From Paludisphaera soli (lineage in GTDB: Bacteria > Planctomycetota > Planctomycetia > Isosphaerales > Isosphaeraceae): 64,000 nucleotides of DNA. Under the pieces are notes generated by a model. It was not told where the DNA came from, did not search any database, and worked only from the letters and a program-made list of their open reading frames with translations. The stretch is from the NCBI RefSeq assembly GCF_011064595.1, contig NZ_JAALJI010000006.1:1-64000 (forward strand), in the 5' to 3' direction. Shown here in pieces: positions 34,807 to 44,403 of this stretch. A program made the position numbers and the translations under genes. Positions within the stretch are counted from its first letter, which is position 1, and every line of letters begins with the position of its first letter.

Positions 34807-37542
34807 CTACAACTCCATCTCCGCGCGGACGACGGCGTCTTCGAGGTCGCGGGTGAGCTTGAAGCCGACCTTCTCGCAGACGCGGAGCATCTCGACGTTC
34901 TCGGGGAGGATGTCGCCGACGACGCGGGCGACGTGCTCGTCGCGGCCGACCTGGAGGATCCGGCGCAGCAGCTCGCTGCCCAGGCCGCGGCCCTGGAACT
35001 GGTCGCTGACGAGGAGGGCGAACTCGGCGTCTTCGGTCCCGCGGATCTTGCTCAGGCGGCCCACGCCCATAATCCGGCGCTCGCCGGTCTCGGGGTCCTT
35101 GTGGTCGGCGACGAGGGCCATCTCGCGGTCGTAGTCGATGAAGCAGATCCGGGTCAGCCGCTCGTGGGCGACGCGGGTGCTGTACTTCATGGCGTGGAAG
35201 TAGCGGAACGAGACGCTCCGCTCCGAGAGCGTGGCGTGGAACTTCACCAGCAGCGGCTCGTCCTCGGGGCGGATCGGCCGGATGACCAGGGGCTCGCCCT
35301 TCTTCGAGGTCCAGGGGAACGTGTACTGGGCGGGGTAGGGTCGGATCGCCGGGCGAGGCAGGTCGTCGGCGTGGATCAAGGGGCCGTGGACGATCACCCG
35401 GGCGTCCAGCACGATCAGGCGGTCGGGCGAGGCGAACAGCGGGTTGACGTCGATCTCGCGGATCCAGGGGAGTTCGACGACCAGGTCGCTGAACCGGACC
35501 AGCAGGCGCTCCAGCGCGGCCATGTCGACCGACGCCTGGCCGCGCACGCCCTTCAGCGCGGCGTAGACGCGGGTCTGCTCCATCATCCGGCGGGCGAGCG
35601 TGGTGTTCAGCGGCGGCAGCCCCAGCGCGCGGTCGCCGACGACCTCGACGTGGCGGCCCCCCGAGCCGAAGAGGAGCACGGGGCCGAACTCGGGGTCCAG
35701 GCTGCTCCCCAGCAGGACCTCCACGCCCCCCTCGGGCTGGACCATCGGCTGGACGCCGACCCCCTGAAAGTGCCCCGGGCCGGCGTGGGCCTCGACCGAG
35801 CGCTCGATGGAGCGGAAGGCGCCGCGGACGGCGTCGGCGTCGTACAGGTTGAGCCGGACGCCGCCGACGTCGCTCTTGTGGGTGATCGTGGTCGAGTTCA
35901 GCTTCACCGCGACGGGCCAGCCGAACCCCTCGGCCGCCTCGACCGCCTCGTCGGGCGTGTGCACGACCGTCGTGGGGACGGTGGGGATCTCATAAATCGT
36001 CAGCAGCCGCTTGGACTCGGCCTCAGTCAGGATGGTCCGCCCCTCGCGGCGCACGGCCGCCAGGACGGCCTCGGCCTGCTCGCGGGGCGAGCCGGCGGCG
36101 GGGTCGTCGGCGGGCCGGGTCGGGGTCTCGTAGAGCCCCTGGAGGTTGTACGACGACCGCCACATGAGGGCGAAGACGCGGGCGGCGGCGTCGGGGTGGG
36201 GGTAGGTCGGGACGCCCGCCTCATTGAGGATGGTCGTTCCTTCCTCGATCGATTCGCCCCCCATCCAGCAGGCGAGGACGGGCTTGCCCAGGACCTTGGC
36301 GTGCCGCTTCAGCCGGCCGGCGACGGCGGTCGGGTCGGTGGCGGCCTGGGGGGTGAGGATCGTCAGGAGGCCATCGACGGCGTCGTCGGCGGCGAGGATC
36401 TCGACCGCCTTGCCGAACCGCTCGGCGTCGGCGTCGCCCAGCACGTCGACCGGGTTGTCCCCGCTCCAGCCCCGGGGGAGGAACAGGTCGAGGGCGCGCA
36501 TGGAGTCTTCCGAGGGCTCGGCCAGCTCGCCGCCGTGCTCGATCAGGGCGTCGGTCGCCAGCACGCCGGGGCCGCCGGCGTTGGTGACGATCGCCAGCCT
36601 CGGCCCTCGCGGGCGGGGCTGCTTCGAGAGGACGTCGGCCATGTCGAAGACGTCGGCGATCGAGTCCACGCGGAGGACGCCCACGCGGCGGAAGGCGGCC
36701 TCCAGCACCTCGTCGCTGCCGGCGAGCGCCCCGGTGTGGGTCGCCGCCACCCGCGCCGCGGCGTCGGTCCGCCCGGCCTTGATGACGATGATCGGCTTGG
36801 TCAACGCCACCTCGCGCGAGGCCGACAGGAAGGCCCGCGCGTCGCCGATCGACTCCATGTAGATGACGATGCTCTTGGTGTGCGGGTCGTCCCCCAGGAA
36901 GTCGATCAGGTCGCCCCAGCCGACGTCCAGCATCGAGCCGACCGAGATGAACGCGCTGAAGCCCACGTTCTCCTTGCGGCTCCAGTCCAGCACGGCCATG
37001 TCGAGCGCGCCGCTCTGGCTGATGTAGCCGACGCTCCCCGGCCGCGCCGGGCGGTGGGCGAAGGTGGCGTTCATGCCGCTGTGGGGCCGCATCACCCCCA
37101 GGCAGTTGGGGCCGATGATCCGCATCCGGCCGCGACGCGCCCGCTCCAGGACCTCGTGCTCCAGCCGGACGCCCTCGGGCCCGGCCTCGCGGAAGCCGGC
37201 CGAGATCACCACCGCGCCTTTCACGTGGGCGTCGACGCATTCCGAGATCACGCCGGGGACCTTCGCGGCGGGGGTCAGGATCACCGCCAGGTCGACCGGG
37301 TCGGGGACCGAGGCGACGTCCTCGTACGCCTTGATCCCCAGCACGTTCCGGCGGTTGGGGTTGACGGGGAAGACCGTCGCGCCGAAGGGGTTGCTGATCA
37401 GGTTCCAGAGCACCGCGCGGCCGGGGCTCCCCACCTTCTCCGTCGCGCCGACCACCGCCACCGTCCGGGGCGCGAAGATCACGTCCAGCGGCCGACGCGG
37501 CGCCCCCTCCTCGGATTCCCGCCCGCCGAACAGACGACTCAT
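34807..37542 (-). CDS. ADP-forming acyl-CoA synthetase/GNAT fusion, Pat-like protein acetyltransferase
   Basis: 911 residues. Order of parts: CoA-binding Rossmann domain ([22 protein letters not shown]), succinyl-CoA-ligase-like region with [13 protein letters not shown] near residue 265-270, ATP-grasp region ([43 protein letters not shown]), then a C-terminal GNAT acetyltransferase (about 770-911) with the acetyl-CoA loop [12 protein letters not shown] near 850. This is the layout of Salmonella Pat and E. coli PatZ, which acetylate acetyl-CoA synthetase and other proteins. The His that carries phosphate in active ADP-forming synthetases (THTGA) is present here. ATG chosen with GAGGGGGG 6 bases before it. 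Confidence 0.9.
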   Translation of the reverse strand: MSRLFGGRESEEGAPRRPLDVIFAPRTVAVVGATEKVGSPGRAVLWNLISNPFGATVFPVNPNRRNVLGIKAYEDVASVPDPVDLAVILTPAAKVPGVISECVDAHVKGAVVISAGFREAGPEGVRLEHEVLERARRGRMRIIGPNCLGVMRPHSGMNATFAHRPARPGSVGYISQSGALDMAVLDWSRKENVGFSAFISVGSMLDVGWGDLIDFLGDDPHTKSIVIYMESIGDARAFLSASREVALTKPIIVIKAGRTDAAARVAATHTGALAGSDEVLEAAFRRVGVLRVDSIADVFDMADVLSKQPRPRGPRLAIVTNAGGPGVLATDALIEHGGELAEPSEDSMRALDLFLPRGWSGDNPVDVLGDADAERFGKAVEILAADDAVDGLLTILTPQAATDPTAVAGRLKRHAKVLGKPVLACWMGGESIEEGTTILNEAGVPTYPHPDAAARVFALMWRSSYNLQGLYETPTRPADDPAAGSPREQAEAVLAAVRREGRTILTEAESKRLLTIYEIPTVPTTVVHTPDEAVEAAEGFGWPVAVKLNSTTITHKSDVGGVRLNLYDADAVRGAFRSIERSVEAHAGPGHFQGVGVQPMVQPEGGVEVLLGSSLDPEFGPVLLFGSGGRHVEVVGDRALGLPPLNTTLARRMMEQTRVYAALKGVRGQASVDMAALERLLVRFSDLVVELPWIREIDVNPLFASPDRLIVLDARVIVHGPLIHADDLPRPAIRPYPAQYTFPWTSKKGEPLVIRPIRPEDEPLLVKFHATLSERSVSFRYFHAMKYSTRVAHERLTRICFIDYDREMALVADHKDPETGERRIMGVGRLSKIRGTEDAEFALLVSDQFQGRGLGSELLRRILQVGRDEHVARVVGDILPENVEMLRVCEKVGFKLTRDLEDAVVRAEMEL

Positions 37543-37742
37543 GACGACCCCCCTCGACGGATGCTCCTGCCCGGCCCCATGGTAACGCGGCCGCCGAGGC
37601 TGCCATAGCCGGCCGTCGCCGGGGCGTGGCACGGGGACGGGGACGGACCCGTGGCGCGCGGAGCGACCCGTCGCGGCCGAGCTGGTCGCGGCGGGTCGTG
37701 GGTGGGGGGGCGGCTTCGGGGCGGCCGGGGGGCCGTCCGGGA

Positions 37743-38864
37743 TCAGTACGCGTCGGAGCTGACGATCTCGCCGCCCCCCTTGGTGCCGAGGGCCCACCAC
37801 ATGTTCATGGCGATGGAGCCCTTGACGAACCGGGTGCTGCCGTCGCCGAAGAGGACGTTGGCGCCGCCGGAGTGGTTGCTGTTGGCGTTGGTCAGGTGCG
37901 AGTGGTCCGAGGACCCCACGCCGCAGGTGCCGCATCCGAACCGGCAGGCCGACCAGGTGTACTGGGTCGAGCTGGGGGGGACGATGGTGTTGAACAGGGT
38001 GAAGCCCTCGGCGCCCCAGGCCCAGTGGCCGCCCCGGTTGGACTGGAGGCCGCCGCCCGCCGTGGCCGCCTGGAAGGCCGTGTTGCAGGTCTGCAGCACG
38101 TTCGACATCTGGACGCCGGGGGCGATCTCGCCCATCGTCAGGAAATTGTTGGCGTCGAGCGCCCGGGCGTCGCCGCCCGTGCCGGAGAGGCTGTCGACGT
38201 TCACGCCGGTGACCTGCGGCCGGGGGCGGTTGTCGCCCGAGCCGACGAGGCCCTCGCTGAAGGCGACGGTGTTGGACGAGCCGTCGGTGATGTCGTTGAG
38301 GCCGTAGGACTGCTGGTACGAGAAGAGGCCCGTGCTCCGGAGGTTGCCGCCGCAGTTCGGCGGGGGATTCTGCGCGACGTTGAAGTCGGCGTTGAACGAC
38401 GTCCCCCGGCTGGCGTAGTAGCTGTTGTACCCCACCTTGCCGGCGTTGCCGTCGGACGGGCAGAGGAACGACGACACCTTGGTCTGCCACGAGGTCGCGT
38501 TGACGTCCCAGCCCACGCCCTGCAGCGGGTCGAGCTGGAAGTTGGCGGCGTTGTAGATCGCCGTCTGCTCCATCGCGGTCAGCAGCAGCGCGTGGACGCT
38601 CCAGCCCGACCAGGCGACGCAGCCGCCGTTGGCCGTGTTGTACGACGCCGACACGCCCATCGGGAACGTGTTCTGCGACGAATGATAATTGTGCATCGCC
38701 AGCCCGATCTGCTTCAGGTTGTTGATGCACTGGGCGCGCCGGGCGGCCTCGCGGGCCGATTGCACGGCCGGCAGCAAGAGCGCGATGAGGACGGCGATGA
38801 TGGCGATCACCACCAGCAATTCGATCAGGGTGAAGCCCCGATCCTTCCTGCGAGATCCGGTCAT
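37743..38864 (-). CDS. DUF1559 pseudopilin-like protein (copy 1)
   Basis: 373 residues. A prepilin-type leader and N-methylation site ([55 protein letters not shown]) open the sequence, with cleavage expected before FTLIE. The rest is the planctomycete DUF1559 domain, with its closing [21 protein letters not shown] ... [18 protein letters not shown]. These proteins are type II secretion/type IV pilus-like pseudopilins found in tens to hundreds of copies per planctomycete genome; the role of individual copies is unknown. A 70-residue lipoprotein gene is 83 bases upstream on the same strand. Confidence 0.92.
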   Translation of the reverse strand: MTGSRRKDRGFTLIELLVVIAIIAVLIALLLPAVQSAREAARRAQCINNLKQIGLAMHNYHSSQNTFPMGVSASYNTANGGCVAWSGWSVHALLLTAMEQTAIYNAANFQLDPLQGVGWDVNATSWQTKVSSFLCPSDGNAGKVGYNSYYASRGTSFNADFNVAQNPPPNCGGNLRSTGLFSYQQSYGLNDITDGSSNTVAFSEGLVGSGDNRPRPQVTGVNVDSLSGTGGDARALDANNFLTMGEIAPGVQMSNVLQTCNTAFQAATAGGGLQSNRGGHWAWGAEGFTLFNTIVPPSSTQYTWSACRFGCGTCGVGSSDHSHLTNANSNHSGGANVLFGDGSTRFVKGSIAMNMWWALGTKGGGEIVSSDAY

Positions 38865-38947
38865 GGACTGGCTCCTGGGCGGGCCCCGTCGGGTCGCGGC
38901 GGGGGCCGGTTGGGGATGGGAGAGGCGCCGGGGTCGGGCGGGCCGGC

Positions 38948-39160
38948 TCAGCGCCGGGCTCTCGCCTTCTTCGACGGCTTCTTCTCGTGCTGGGCCTGCG
39001 AGTACTGGATCGAATCCTTGAGGGCGTCGCGCGGCGACGTCTCATACCGGGCCTCGGACACGGGCTCCGAGCCGCAGCCCGGGGCCGCGGACAGGGCGAA
39101 GGCGGCGACGGCCCAGGCGACGCCGACCGTCGCCCAGCCCAGATATCCACGGGCACGCAT
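38948..39160 (-). CDS. Small lipoprotein paired with DUF1559 copy 1
   Basis: 70 residues. Signal [24 protein letters not shown] with lipobox SAAPGC. The mature part ([41 protein letters not shown]) is short, charged and Lys/Arg-ended. The frame continues upstream to 39598 without protein-like sequence, so the ATG at 39160 is chosen (AGAAAGG about 9 bases before). Same order, lipoprotein then DUF1559, as at 41521/42193 and 54525/54203. Confidence 0.65.
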   Translation of the reverse strand: MRARGYLGWATVGVAWAVAAFALSAAPGCGSEPVSEARYETSPRDALKDSIQYSQAQHEKKPSKKARARR

Positions 39161-39649
39161 GTTGGCAGACCTTTCTCTTCTCTCGGCGTCCGCGCCCCGC
39201 CGCATGCGGCCCGACGCGCCGACGAGGGGGCCGGGAGCCGCGAGGGCCCCGACCTCGATAACGTGACGATCGGAAACGCGGCGGGCGCGGCGCGCCTTCG
39301 GGCGTCGATCCGCCCGGGGGAGCGCCCCGCCTCGCACGGCCCGCACGCTGCCGGGCGGGACCGTTCCATTCCATCGACTCATCGATCCGACCCGATCGTC
39401 GGATGTCTCGCTGTTAGTGAATATACGGCGAGTTGCGGCGCAGGCAATGGGTTGATAACGAAATTCTTCGGACTTGCGCGGGCGTCGAGAATTGACGGCC
39501 CATGCAGGAATTCGCCGCATTTCGACCCATTCATCACATGGCGGAGTTCGCCGTTCAGCTTCTCGAATCAATGGCGAGGATATGTCGGCCCAAGACATGA
39601 ATGAACATGTCGAGGATCCGGGGCCCGGGCCGGTCGATCCGGCGGCGGG
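39161..39649. other. 489-base intergenic region between two minus-strand genes
   Basis: Separates the sigma-54 activator end (39650) from the lipoprotein start (39160), so it should contain the promoter of the lipoprotein/DUF1559 pair. An AT-richer patch lies around 39405-39480. I see no -24/-12 sequence in the right orientation and no repeat or RNA gene. Confidence 0.45.
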
Positions 39650-41221
39650 TCAGGCCCCGTCGACGCGCGGGGGGCGGAAGCGGTCCCAGTCGACGCCCAG
39701 CTTCTTCATCCGGGAGCGGAGCGTGTGGGGGTTGACGCCCAGGATCGCGGCGGCCCCCCGGGGGCCCTCGACCCGCCCCCCGGCGCGGACCAGGGCCTGC
39801 TCGATGTGTCGGGCCGCGGCCTGGTCGAGGGTGGCCAGCGGTTCGAGCCCGCCGGCCGATCCGGGCTTCGCCGGGGCCGTCGGCGTCGGGGCGGGCGCGA
39901 TCGAGGGGACGCCGAGCGCCCGGGCCACGTCCAGCCCCGCGCCGTTGCCGAGGATCGCGGCCCGCTCGATCACCGCCGCCAGCTCGCGGACGTTCCCCGG
40001 CCAGGGGTAGCGGACGAGCCGTCCCACGTCGTCGGTCGTCGGCGAGAGGTCCGGCAGGCCCAGCCGCTTCGCCGCGCGGTGGGCGAAGTGGGCGGCCAGG
40101 GCCGGGACGTCGGCCAGGCGGTCGCGCAGGGGGGGGAGGTGGATCGGGAAGACGGCGAGGCGATACCAGAGGTCCTGGCGGAACCGGCCGTCGTGGACCA
40201 TCGCGTGCAGGTCGCGGTGGGTCGCGGCCACGATCCGCACGTCCACCCGCCGGGGCTTCTCCCCCCCCACCCGCTCGAAGCGGCCGTCCTGCAGGATCCG
40301 CAGCAGCCGCACCTGGGCCGCCGGCGGCAGCTCGCCGCACTCATCGAGGAACAGGGTGCCGCCGTCGGCCCGCTCGAACCACCCCTTGCGCTCGCCGACC
40401 GCCCCGGTGAACGACCCTTTCTCGTGGCCGAACAGCTCGGAATCGACCAGCTCCGAGGGGATCGCGCCGCAGTTCACGCGGAGGAACGGCCCGGCCGATC
40501 GGCGCGACCGGGTGTGGATCGCCCGCGCGACGACCTCCTTGCCCGAGCCGGTCTCTCCGAGGATCAGGACCGGGGCGTCGGCCGTGGAGACCAGCTCGAT
40601 CTGCTCCATGACCTCGCGGAGCCCGGTCTCGGCGCCGACGATCGAGACGGCCAGGTCGTCGCGGTCGAGCCGGGACCGCAAGATCCGGTTCTCGGCCTCG
40701 GCCGCCTCGCGCAGCTTGACCAGCTCGCGGAGCCGGTGGTCGTTCTCCACGGCCACCGTCAACGGCTCGACGAGCGCCCGCGCCAGGCCTTGATGCTCGG
40801 CCGTGAACCCCCGGGGCGACGCCGTCGACAGCACGAGGACCGCCGGCGCCCCCTCCTCCGGGTCGAGAGGGGCCGCGAGGACCGTCCCCTCCACGCCGGC
40901 GGGGACCAGCCCCGGCAGGAGGGCCCGGAATCCTCGCGAGTCCACCCCCACCTCCCCCCGCGAGCACCAGTCCAGCACCCTCGCCAGGGCGTCGGCCGGG
41001 ATCGGCGTCCGCGAGTCCCCCCGCGTGCCACTCCCCCCCGCCCTCTCGAAGGCCGTCGTTTCCAGGAAGCCGCCGGGACGGTCGATCGAGCGGATCGCCA
41101 GCACGTCCAGCGGGAGCCGGCCCGCCAGCATCGGGACCGTCTCCTCCAGCGACTCCGCCAACGTGCGGTGCCGCGACACCACCCGCCAGACGCTCAGCAA
41201 GATCGGGCCGAAGTCGTTCAT
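39650..41221 (-). CDS. GAF-domain sigma-54-dependent activator (NtrC/FhlA type)
   Basis: 523 residues. Residues 1-165 form a GAF-like sensor (SVWRVVSRHRTLAESLEETVPMLAGRLPLDVLAIRSID ... LVLSTASPRGFTAEHQGLARALVEPLTVAVEN), then a helical linker to about 195. The AAA+ domain has Walker A GETGSGKE (222-229), sigma-54 loop GSFTGA (269-274, Ser variant), Walker B GTLFLDE and the WPGNVRELA region. A Pro/Ala linker leads to a Fis-type HTH (GPRGAAAILGVNPHTLRSRMKKLGVDW). It is transcribed away from a lipoprotein/DUF1559 pair preceded by a consensus sigma-54 promoter, which makes that pair its probable target. GAF domains in this family bind small molecules. Confidence 0.92.
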   Translation of the reverse strand: MNDFGPILLSVWRVVSRHRTLAESLEETVPMLAGRLPLDVLAIRSIDRPGGFLETTAFERAGGSGTRGDSRTPIPADALARVLDWCSRGEVGVDSRGFRALLPGLVPAGVEGTVLAAPLDPEEGAPAVLVLSTASPRGFTAEHQGLARALVEPLTVAVENDHRLRELVKLREAAEAENRILRSRLDRDDLAVSIVGAETGLREVMEQIELVSTADAPVLILGETGSGKEVVARAIHTRSRRSAGPFLRVNCGAIPSELVDSELFGHEKGSFTGAVGERKGWFERADGGTLFLDECGELPPAAQVRLLRILQDGRFERVGGEKPRRVDVRIVAATHRDLHAMVHDGRFRQDLWYRLAVFPIHLPPLRDRLADVPALAAHFAHRAAKRLGLPDLSPTTDDVGRLVRYPWPGNVRELAAVIERAAILGNGAGLDVARALGVPSIAPAPTPTAPAKPGSAGGLEPLATLDQAAARHIEQALVRAGGRVEGPRGAAAILGVNPHTLRSRMKKLGVDWDRFRPPRVDGA

Positions 41222-41257
41222 GGGCCCAAAATACCAGGATATATGACGGAAATCCAG

Positions 41258-41287
41258 GAAATATCATGGGTAACCCCGTGGTATTTC
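41258..41287. promoter_or_regulatory. Inverted repeat, probable upstream activator site for the sigma-54 activator
   Basis: GAAATATCATGGG-TAAC-CCCGTGGTATTTC: 13-base arms with a 4-base centre, 11 of 13 pairs complementary in DNA. Its centre is about 140 bases upstream of the expected start of transcription from the -24/-12 promoter and about 50 bases upstream of the activator ATG. That position suits both target activation and self-control. An additional half-site AAATACCA is at 41229-41236. Confidence 0.6.
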
Positions 41288-41385
41288 ACGGCTCACGGGT
41301 TCGTTCACAGCCCGTTCTGTTGCAAAGCCTACAATCTCGCCTCACTTAGTGGGATTTGAGGCCATATGGCTGGGTCTCGGGGCGA

Positions 41386-41402
41386 TTGGCACTCGGCTTG
41401 CT
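41386..41402 (+). promoter_or_regulatory. Sigma-54 (-24/-12) promoter
   Basis: TTGGCACTCGGCTTGCT: TGGCAC, 5 bases, TTGC with the invariant GG and GC dinucleotides 10 bases apart, an essentially perfect match to the RpoN consensus. It points to the lipoprotein gene about 120 bases downstream. Confidence 0.8.
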
Positions 41403-41520
41403 CTAAGGGCGATCCGTTCTCGACAAACTCGACCGAACAGGTTTGGTTCCGAGGCCGAACTCGGATGAGCGACGGCGGATCGTCGCGAGCTTGCGGCGAG
41501 TCGGTTCGATGGCTTCCAGG

Positions 41521-42060
41521 ATGACACGGACGATGAACACGGCGACGGCGGTTCCGGTTGAGAGGAAGCGGGGCGAGGGCGAGGGGCGGGGCCGCTGGGA
41601 GCGGGCCCGCCTCGCGACGAGGGCGCTGGGCCGGGCCGCGATGCTGGCGGCCGCCGCGGCGGCCTTCGGCTGTAGCGACGACGCCGCTTCCGGCCCGGGC
41701 GTCCCGGTCTTCCCGGTGAAGGGGAAGGTGACGTTCGAGGGGGAGCCGGCCGCCGGCGCGTTCGTGGTCTTCAATCCCAAGACGCCGCCGAAGGCCGGGG
41801 CCGAGGCGTACACGCCCCGGGCGACGGTCCAGGCCGACGGCTCCTTCTCGCTGACGAGCGCGACCGAGGGCGACGGCGCCCCGGCCGGCGACTACGCGGT
41901 GACCGTCCAGTGGACGAAGCCGGTCAAGCAGGGGAACGACCTGGTCGCCGGCCCGAACGTGATCCCCAAGGCCTACACCACCCCCGCGACCACCCCGCTG
42001 CAGGTGACGGTGAAGGATTCGGACAACGCGCTGGAGCCGTTCGCGATCACCAGGAAGTGA
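41521..42060 (+). CDS. Lipoprotein with carboxypeptidase-regulatory-like domain, paired with DUF1559 copy 2
   Basis: About 179 residues. After a basic leader the signal AMLAAAAAAFGC carries a lipobox (AAFGC). The mature part is a beta-sandwich like the carboxypeptidase regulatory/transthyretin-like domains frequent in planctomycete lipoproteins: PVFPVKGKVTFEGEPAAGAFVVFNPK, ATVQADGSFSLTSATEGDGAPAGDYAVTVQW. Likely surface-exposed. ATG codons at 41509, 41521 and 41533 are all possible starts. It lies about 110 bases after the expected sigma-54 start of transcription and is followed by a DUF1559 gene 132 bases later. Confidence 0.78.
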   Translation: MTRTMNTATAVPVERKRGEGEGRGRWERARLATRALGRAAMLAAAAAAFGCSDDAASGPGVPVFPVKGKVTFEGEPAAGAFVVFNPKTPPKAGAEAYTPRATVQADGSFSLTSATEGDGAPAGDYAVTVQWTKPVKQGNDLVAGPNVIPKAYTTPATTPLQVTVKDSDNALEPFAITRK

Positions 42061-42192
42061 CCGCGAGCCCGGCCCGGCCGTCCGACCCGCGTTTTTATCC
42101 CCTTCGGATCCGCACACAACTTCCGCCCGCGTGACGACACGTGTCGAGCGCGCCTCCCCCCAGAAAAACGAATGGAATTCCAGGAGTCCAGG

Positions 42193-43206
42193 ATGAACCG
42201 CCTCCCCCGCCCCCGCCACCGCTCGGGTTTCACGCTGATCGAGCTGCTGGTCGTGATCGCCATCATCGCCGTCCTGATCGCCCTGTTGCTGCCGGCCGTG
42301 CAGGCCGCCCGCGAGGCCGCCCGCCGCTCCCAGTGCGTGAACAACCTGAAGCAGCTCGGCATCTCGGTCCACAATTTCCACGACGTCAACAGCGAGCTTC
42401 CCAGCAGCATCCGGCCGACCGGCCTGACGACCCTGCCGCGGGTCGCGGCCCTGCTGGGCATGCTCAACTTCATGGAGCAGACCCAGGTCTACAACGCCCT
42501 GAACATTGGCATCACCTGGGGCGATCCGGCCAACTCGACGGCCGTCCGGACGCGGATCAGCACCCTGATCTGCCCCTCCAGCCCGGCCGACCCCAGCCGG
42601 CTCGACGGCATCCCCGAGGTCCAGCCCTACTCGCCGAGCTGGACGCCCACGGTGGCCGCCATCACCGACTACTCGCCGATCGTCGCGATCGACTCCCGCC
42701 TGGGCGGCCCGCCGTACAACGTCTTCCCGGCCGGCTCCACTCCGCCCGAGACCCTGATCGTCAAGAACAAGAAGACGCGCCTGGCCGACGCCACCGACGG
42801 CCTCTCGAACACGATCGTCTTCGTCGAGTCGGCCGGCCGGCCGTTCGTCTACCGCCGCGGCGGCCGGGTCTTCGGCTCGGTCCCGGCCAACCGGGTCAAC
42901 GCCGGCGGCTGGGCCCGCCCGGCCAGCGACGTGACCCTCAACGGCTCCACGGCCGACGGCTCGGTCTTCCCCGGCCCGGTCGTGATCAACGCCGCCAACG
43001 GCGAGAACGTCGCCGGCCAGCCCTTCCCCCACCCGTACTACGTCAGCGAAGGGACCGGCGGCCTCTTCGGATTCCACACCGGCGGGATCAACGTGCTGCT
43101 GGGCGACGGCTCCGTCCGATTCATCAAGGACTCGATCGCCCTGCCGACGATCGCCGCCCTGGTGACCCGCGGCGGCGGCGAGATCGTGTCGGCCGACCAG
43201 TATTGA
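42193..43206 (+). CDS. DUF1559 pseudopilin-like protein (copy 2)
   Basis: 337 residues. Prepilin leader [59 protein letters not shown]1559 body ending [41 protein letters not shown]. An upstream in-frame ATG (42172) exists, but CAGGAG 7 bases before the ATG at 42193 marks the better start. Downstream of the lipoprotein in what looks like a sigma-54-driven unit; a strong hairpin follows before the sulfate transporter genes. Shorter and with a different middle than copies 1 and 3. Confidence 0.92.
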   Translation: MNRLPRPRHRSGFTLIELLVVIAIIAVLIALLLPAVQAAREAARRSQCVNNLKQLGISVHNFHDVNSELPSSIRPTGLTTLPRVAALLGMLNFMEQTQVYNALNIGITWGDPANSTAVRTRISTLICPSSPADPSRLDGIPEVQPYSPSWTPTVAAITDYSPIVAIDSRLGGPPYNVFPAGSTPPETLIVKNKKTRLADATDGLSNTIVFVESAGRPFVYRRGGRVFGSVPANRVNAGGWARPASDVTLNGSTADGSVFPGPVVINAANGENVAGQPFPHPYYVSEGTGGLFGFHTGGINVLLGDGSVRFIKDSIALPTIAALVTRGGGEIVSADQY

Positions 43207-43248
43207 CATGGACGCCGAGGCGGCGACGCCCGACAATCCCAACCGATA

Positions 43249-43290
43249 AGGCCAGGTCCCGCCCGTCGCCCGACGCGCGGGACCTGGCTT
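43249..43290. terminator. Hairpin between DUF1559 copy 2 and the sulfate transporter operon
   Basis: CCAGGTCCCGC (43252-43262), 14-base loop, GCGGGACCTGG (43277-43287): perfect 11-bp stem, extendable with AAG/CTT flanks. It suggests the sulfate operon is a separate transcription unit, although read-through cannot be excluded. Confidence 0.6.
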
Positions 43291-43326
43291 CACCGCCTTC
43301 CGGCCCCGACCGATTCCGAGGATCCG

Positions 43327-44400
43327 ATGGAGCATGACACCCCCCTCCCCGCCCGCACCCCCGCGGGCGCGTCGACGATCGCCGTCGCCCTGACGCTGGC
43401 CCTGGCCGCGTCCGGCTGCGGCGACAAGCCGGTCTCGAACGCCGATTCGCTGAAGATCGGCGCGTACTCGGTCGTCCGCGAGGTCTTCCACGAGGGCCTC
43501 ATCCCCGCCTTCATCAAGAAGTGGAAGGCCGAGACGGGCCGCGAGGCGACGTTCGAGGAGTCCTACAACGCCTCGGGCGCCCAGGCTCGCTCGATCGGCT
43601 CGGGCTTCGACGCCGACATCGCCGCCCTCTCCCACACGGGGGACATGGAGATCCTCGTCAAGGCGAGCAAGGTCGCCCCGGGCTGGAAGGACGGGGCCTA
43701 CAAGGGGATCCTGACCAACAGCCTGGTGGTCATCGGCCACCGCGAGGGGAACCCGAAGTCGATCCACGACTTCGCCGACCTGGCCAAGCCCGGCGTCGGC
43801 GTGCTCTACCCCGACCCCAAGACCTCCGGGGGCGCCCGCTGGAACATCAACGCCATCTACGGCTCGGCCCTGCTGCAGGCCCGCGAGAAGGACCCGGCGA
43901 ACCCCGACCTCGCGCCGGTCAAGGACCTGATGGCCAAGGTCCAGGCGAACGTCGTGAACATGGACCAGTCGGGCCGCCAGAGCATGGCGAGCTTCGCGAA
44001 GATGAAGTCCAGCGACGCCGTCGTGACGTATGAGAACGAGCTGCTGCTGCGGGCCAAGGAGGGGGACGCGATCCCCTACGTCGTGCCGCCGGCCACGCTC
44101 CTGATCGAGAGCCCGGTCGCCCTGGTCGGCCCGTCGATCGCCAAGCACGGCAATGAGGCGCTGGCGAAGGCGTTCCTGGAGTTCCTGCTCTCGGCCGAGG
44201 GCCAGAAGATCTTCGCCGAGTACGGTTTCCGGCCGGTCAACCCCGAGGTCAAGGACGCGGTCGCCGGCCGCCCCGAGCCCGCCAAGGTCTTCACGACCGA
44301 CGACCTCGGCGGCTGGGCGAAGCTCGAAGAGGAGCTGTACTCGACCGACGGCCTCTGGACGACGATCGCCGCCCAGGCCGTGCAGAACCGGGGGAAGTGA
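43327..44400 (+). CDS. sbp: Sulfate ABC transporter, substrate-binding lipoprotein
   Basis: 357 residues. Lipoprotein signal (STIAVALTLALAASGC) then the sulfate/thiosulfate-binding fold: LKIGAYSVVREVFHEGLIPAFIKKWKAETGREATFEESYNASGAQARSIGSGFDADIAALSHTGDMEIL, WNINAIYGSAL, VVTYENELLLRAKEGDAIPYVVPPATLLIESPVALVG. The GSGFDADIAALSH segment fits sulfate-binding proteins better than molybdate ones. It delivers sulfate to the CysTWA permease encoded directly downstream (3-base gap). Confidence 0.92.
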   Translation: MEHDTPLPARTPAGASTIAVALTLALAASGCGDKPVSNADSLKIGAYSVVREVFHEGLIPAFIKKWKAETGREATFEESYNASGAQARSIGSGFDADIAALSHTGDMEILVKASKVAPGWKDGAYKGILTNSLVVIGHREGNPKSIHDFADLAKPGVGVLYPDPKTSGGARWNINAIYGSALLQAREKDPANPDLAPVKDLMAKVQANVVNMDQSGRQSMASFAKMKSSDAVVTYENELLLRAKEGDAIPYVVPPATLLIESPVALVGPSIAKHGNEALAKAFLEFLLSAEGQKIFAEYGFRPVNPEVKDAVAGRPEPAKVFTTDDLGGWAKLEEELYSTDGLWTTIAAQAVQNRGK

Positions 44401-44403
44401 GCC

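Larger units (their letters stand above)
41222..41520. other. Divergent regulatory region, sigma-54 type
   Basis: 299 bases, noticeably AT-richer than its surroundings. They hold, in order, direct repeats CCAGGATATATGAC and CCAGGAAATATCAT, a 13-bp inverted repeat (41258-41287), and a -24/-12 promoter (41386-41402). No gene. Confidence 0.7.

Noticed and set aside
34807-39369. 1520-codon minus-strand frame joining the Pat-like gene to upstream DNA
   Set aside because: Codons before 37542 are a wrong-frame reading of DUF1559 copy 1; the Pat-like protein has its own ribosome site and start.
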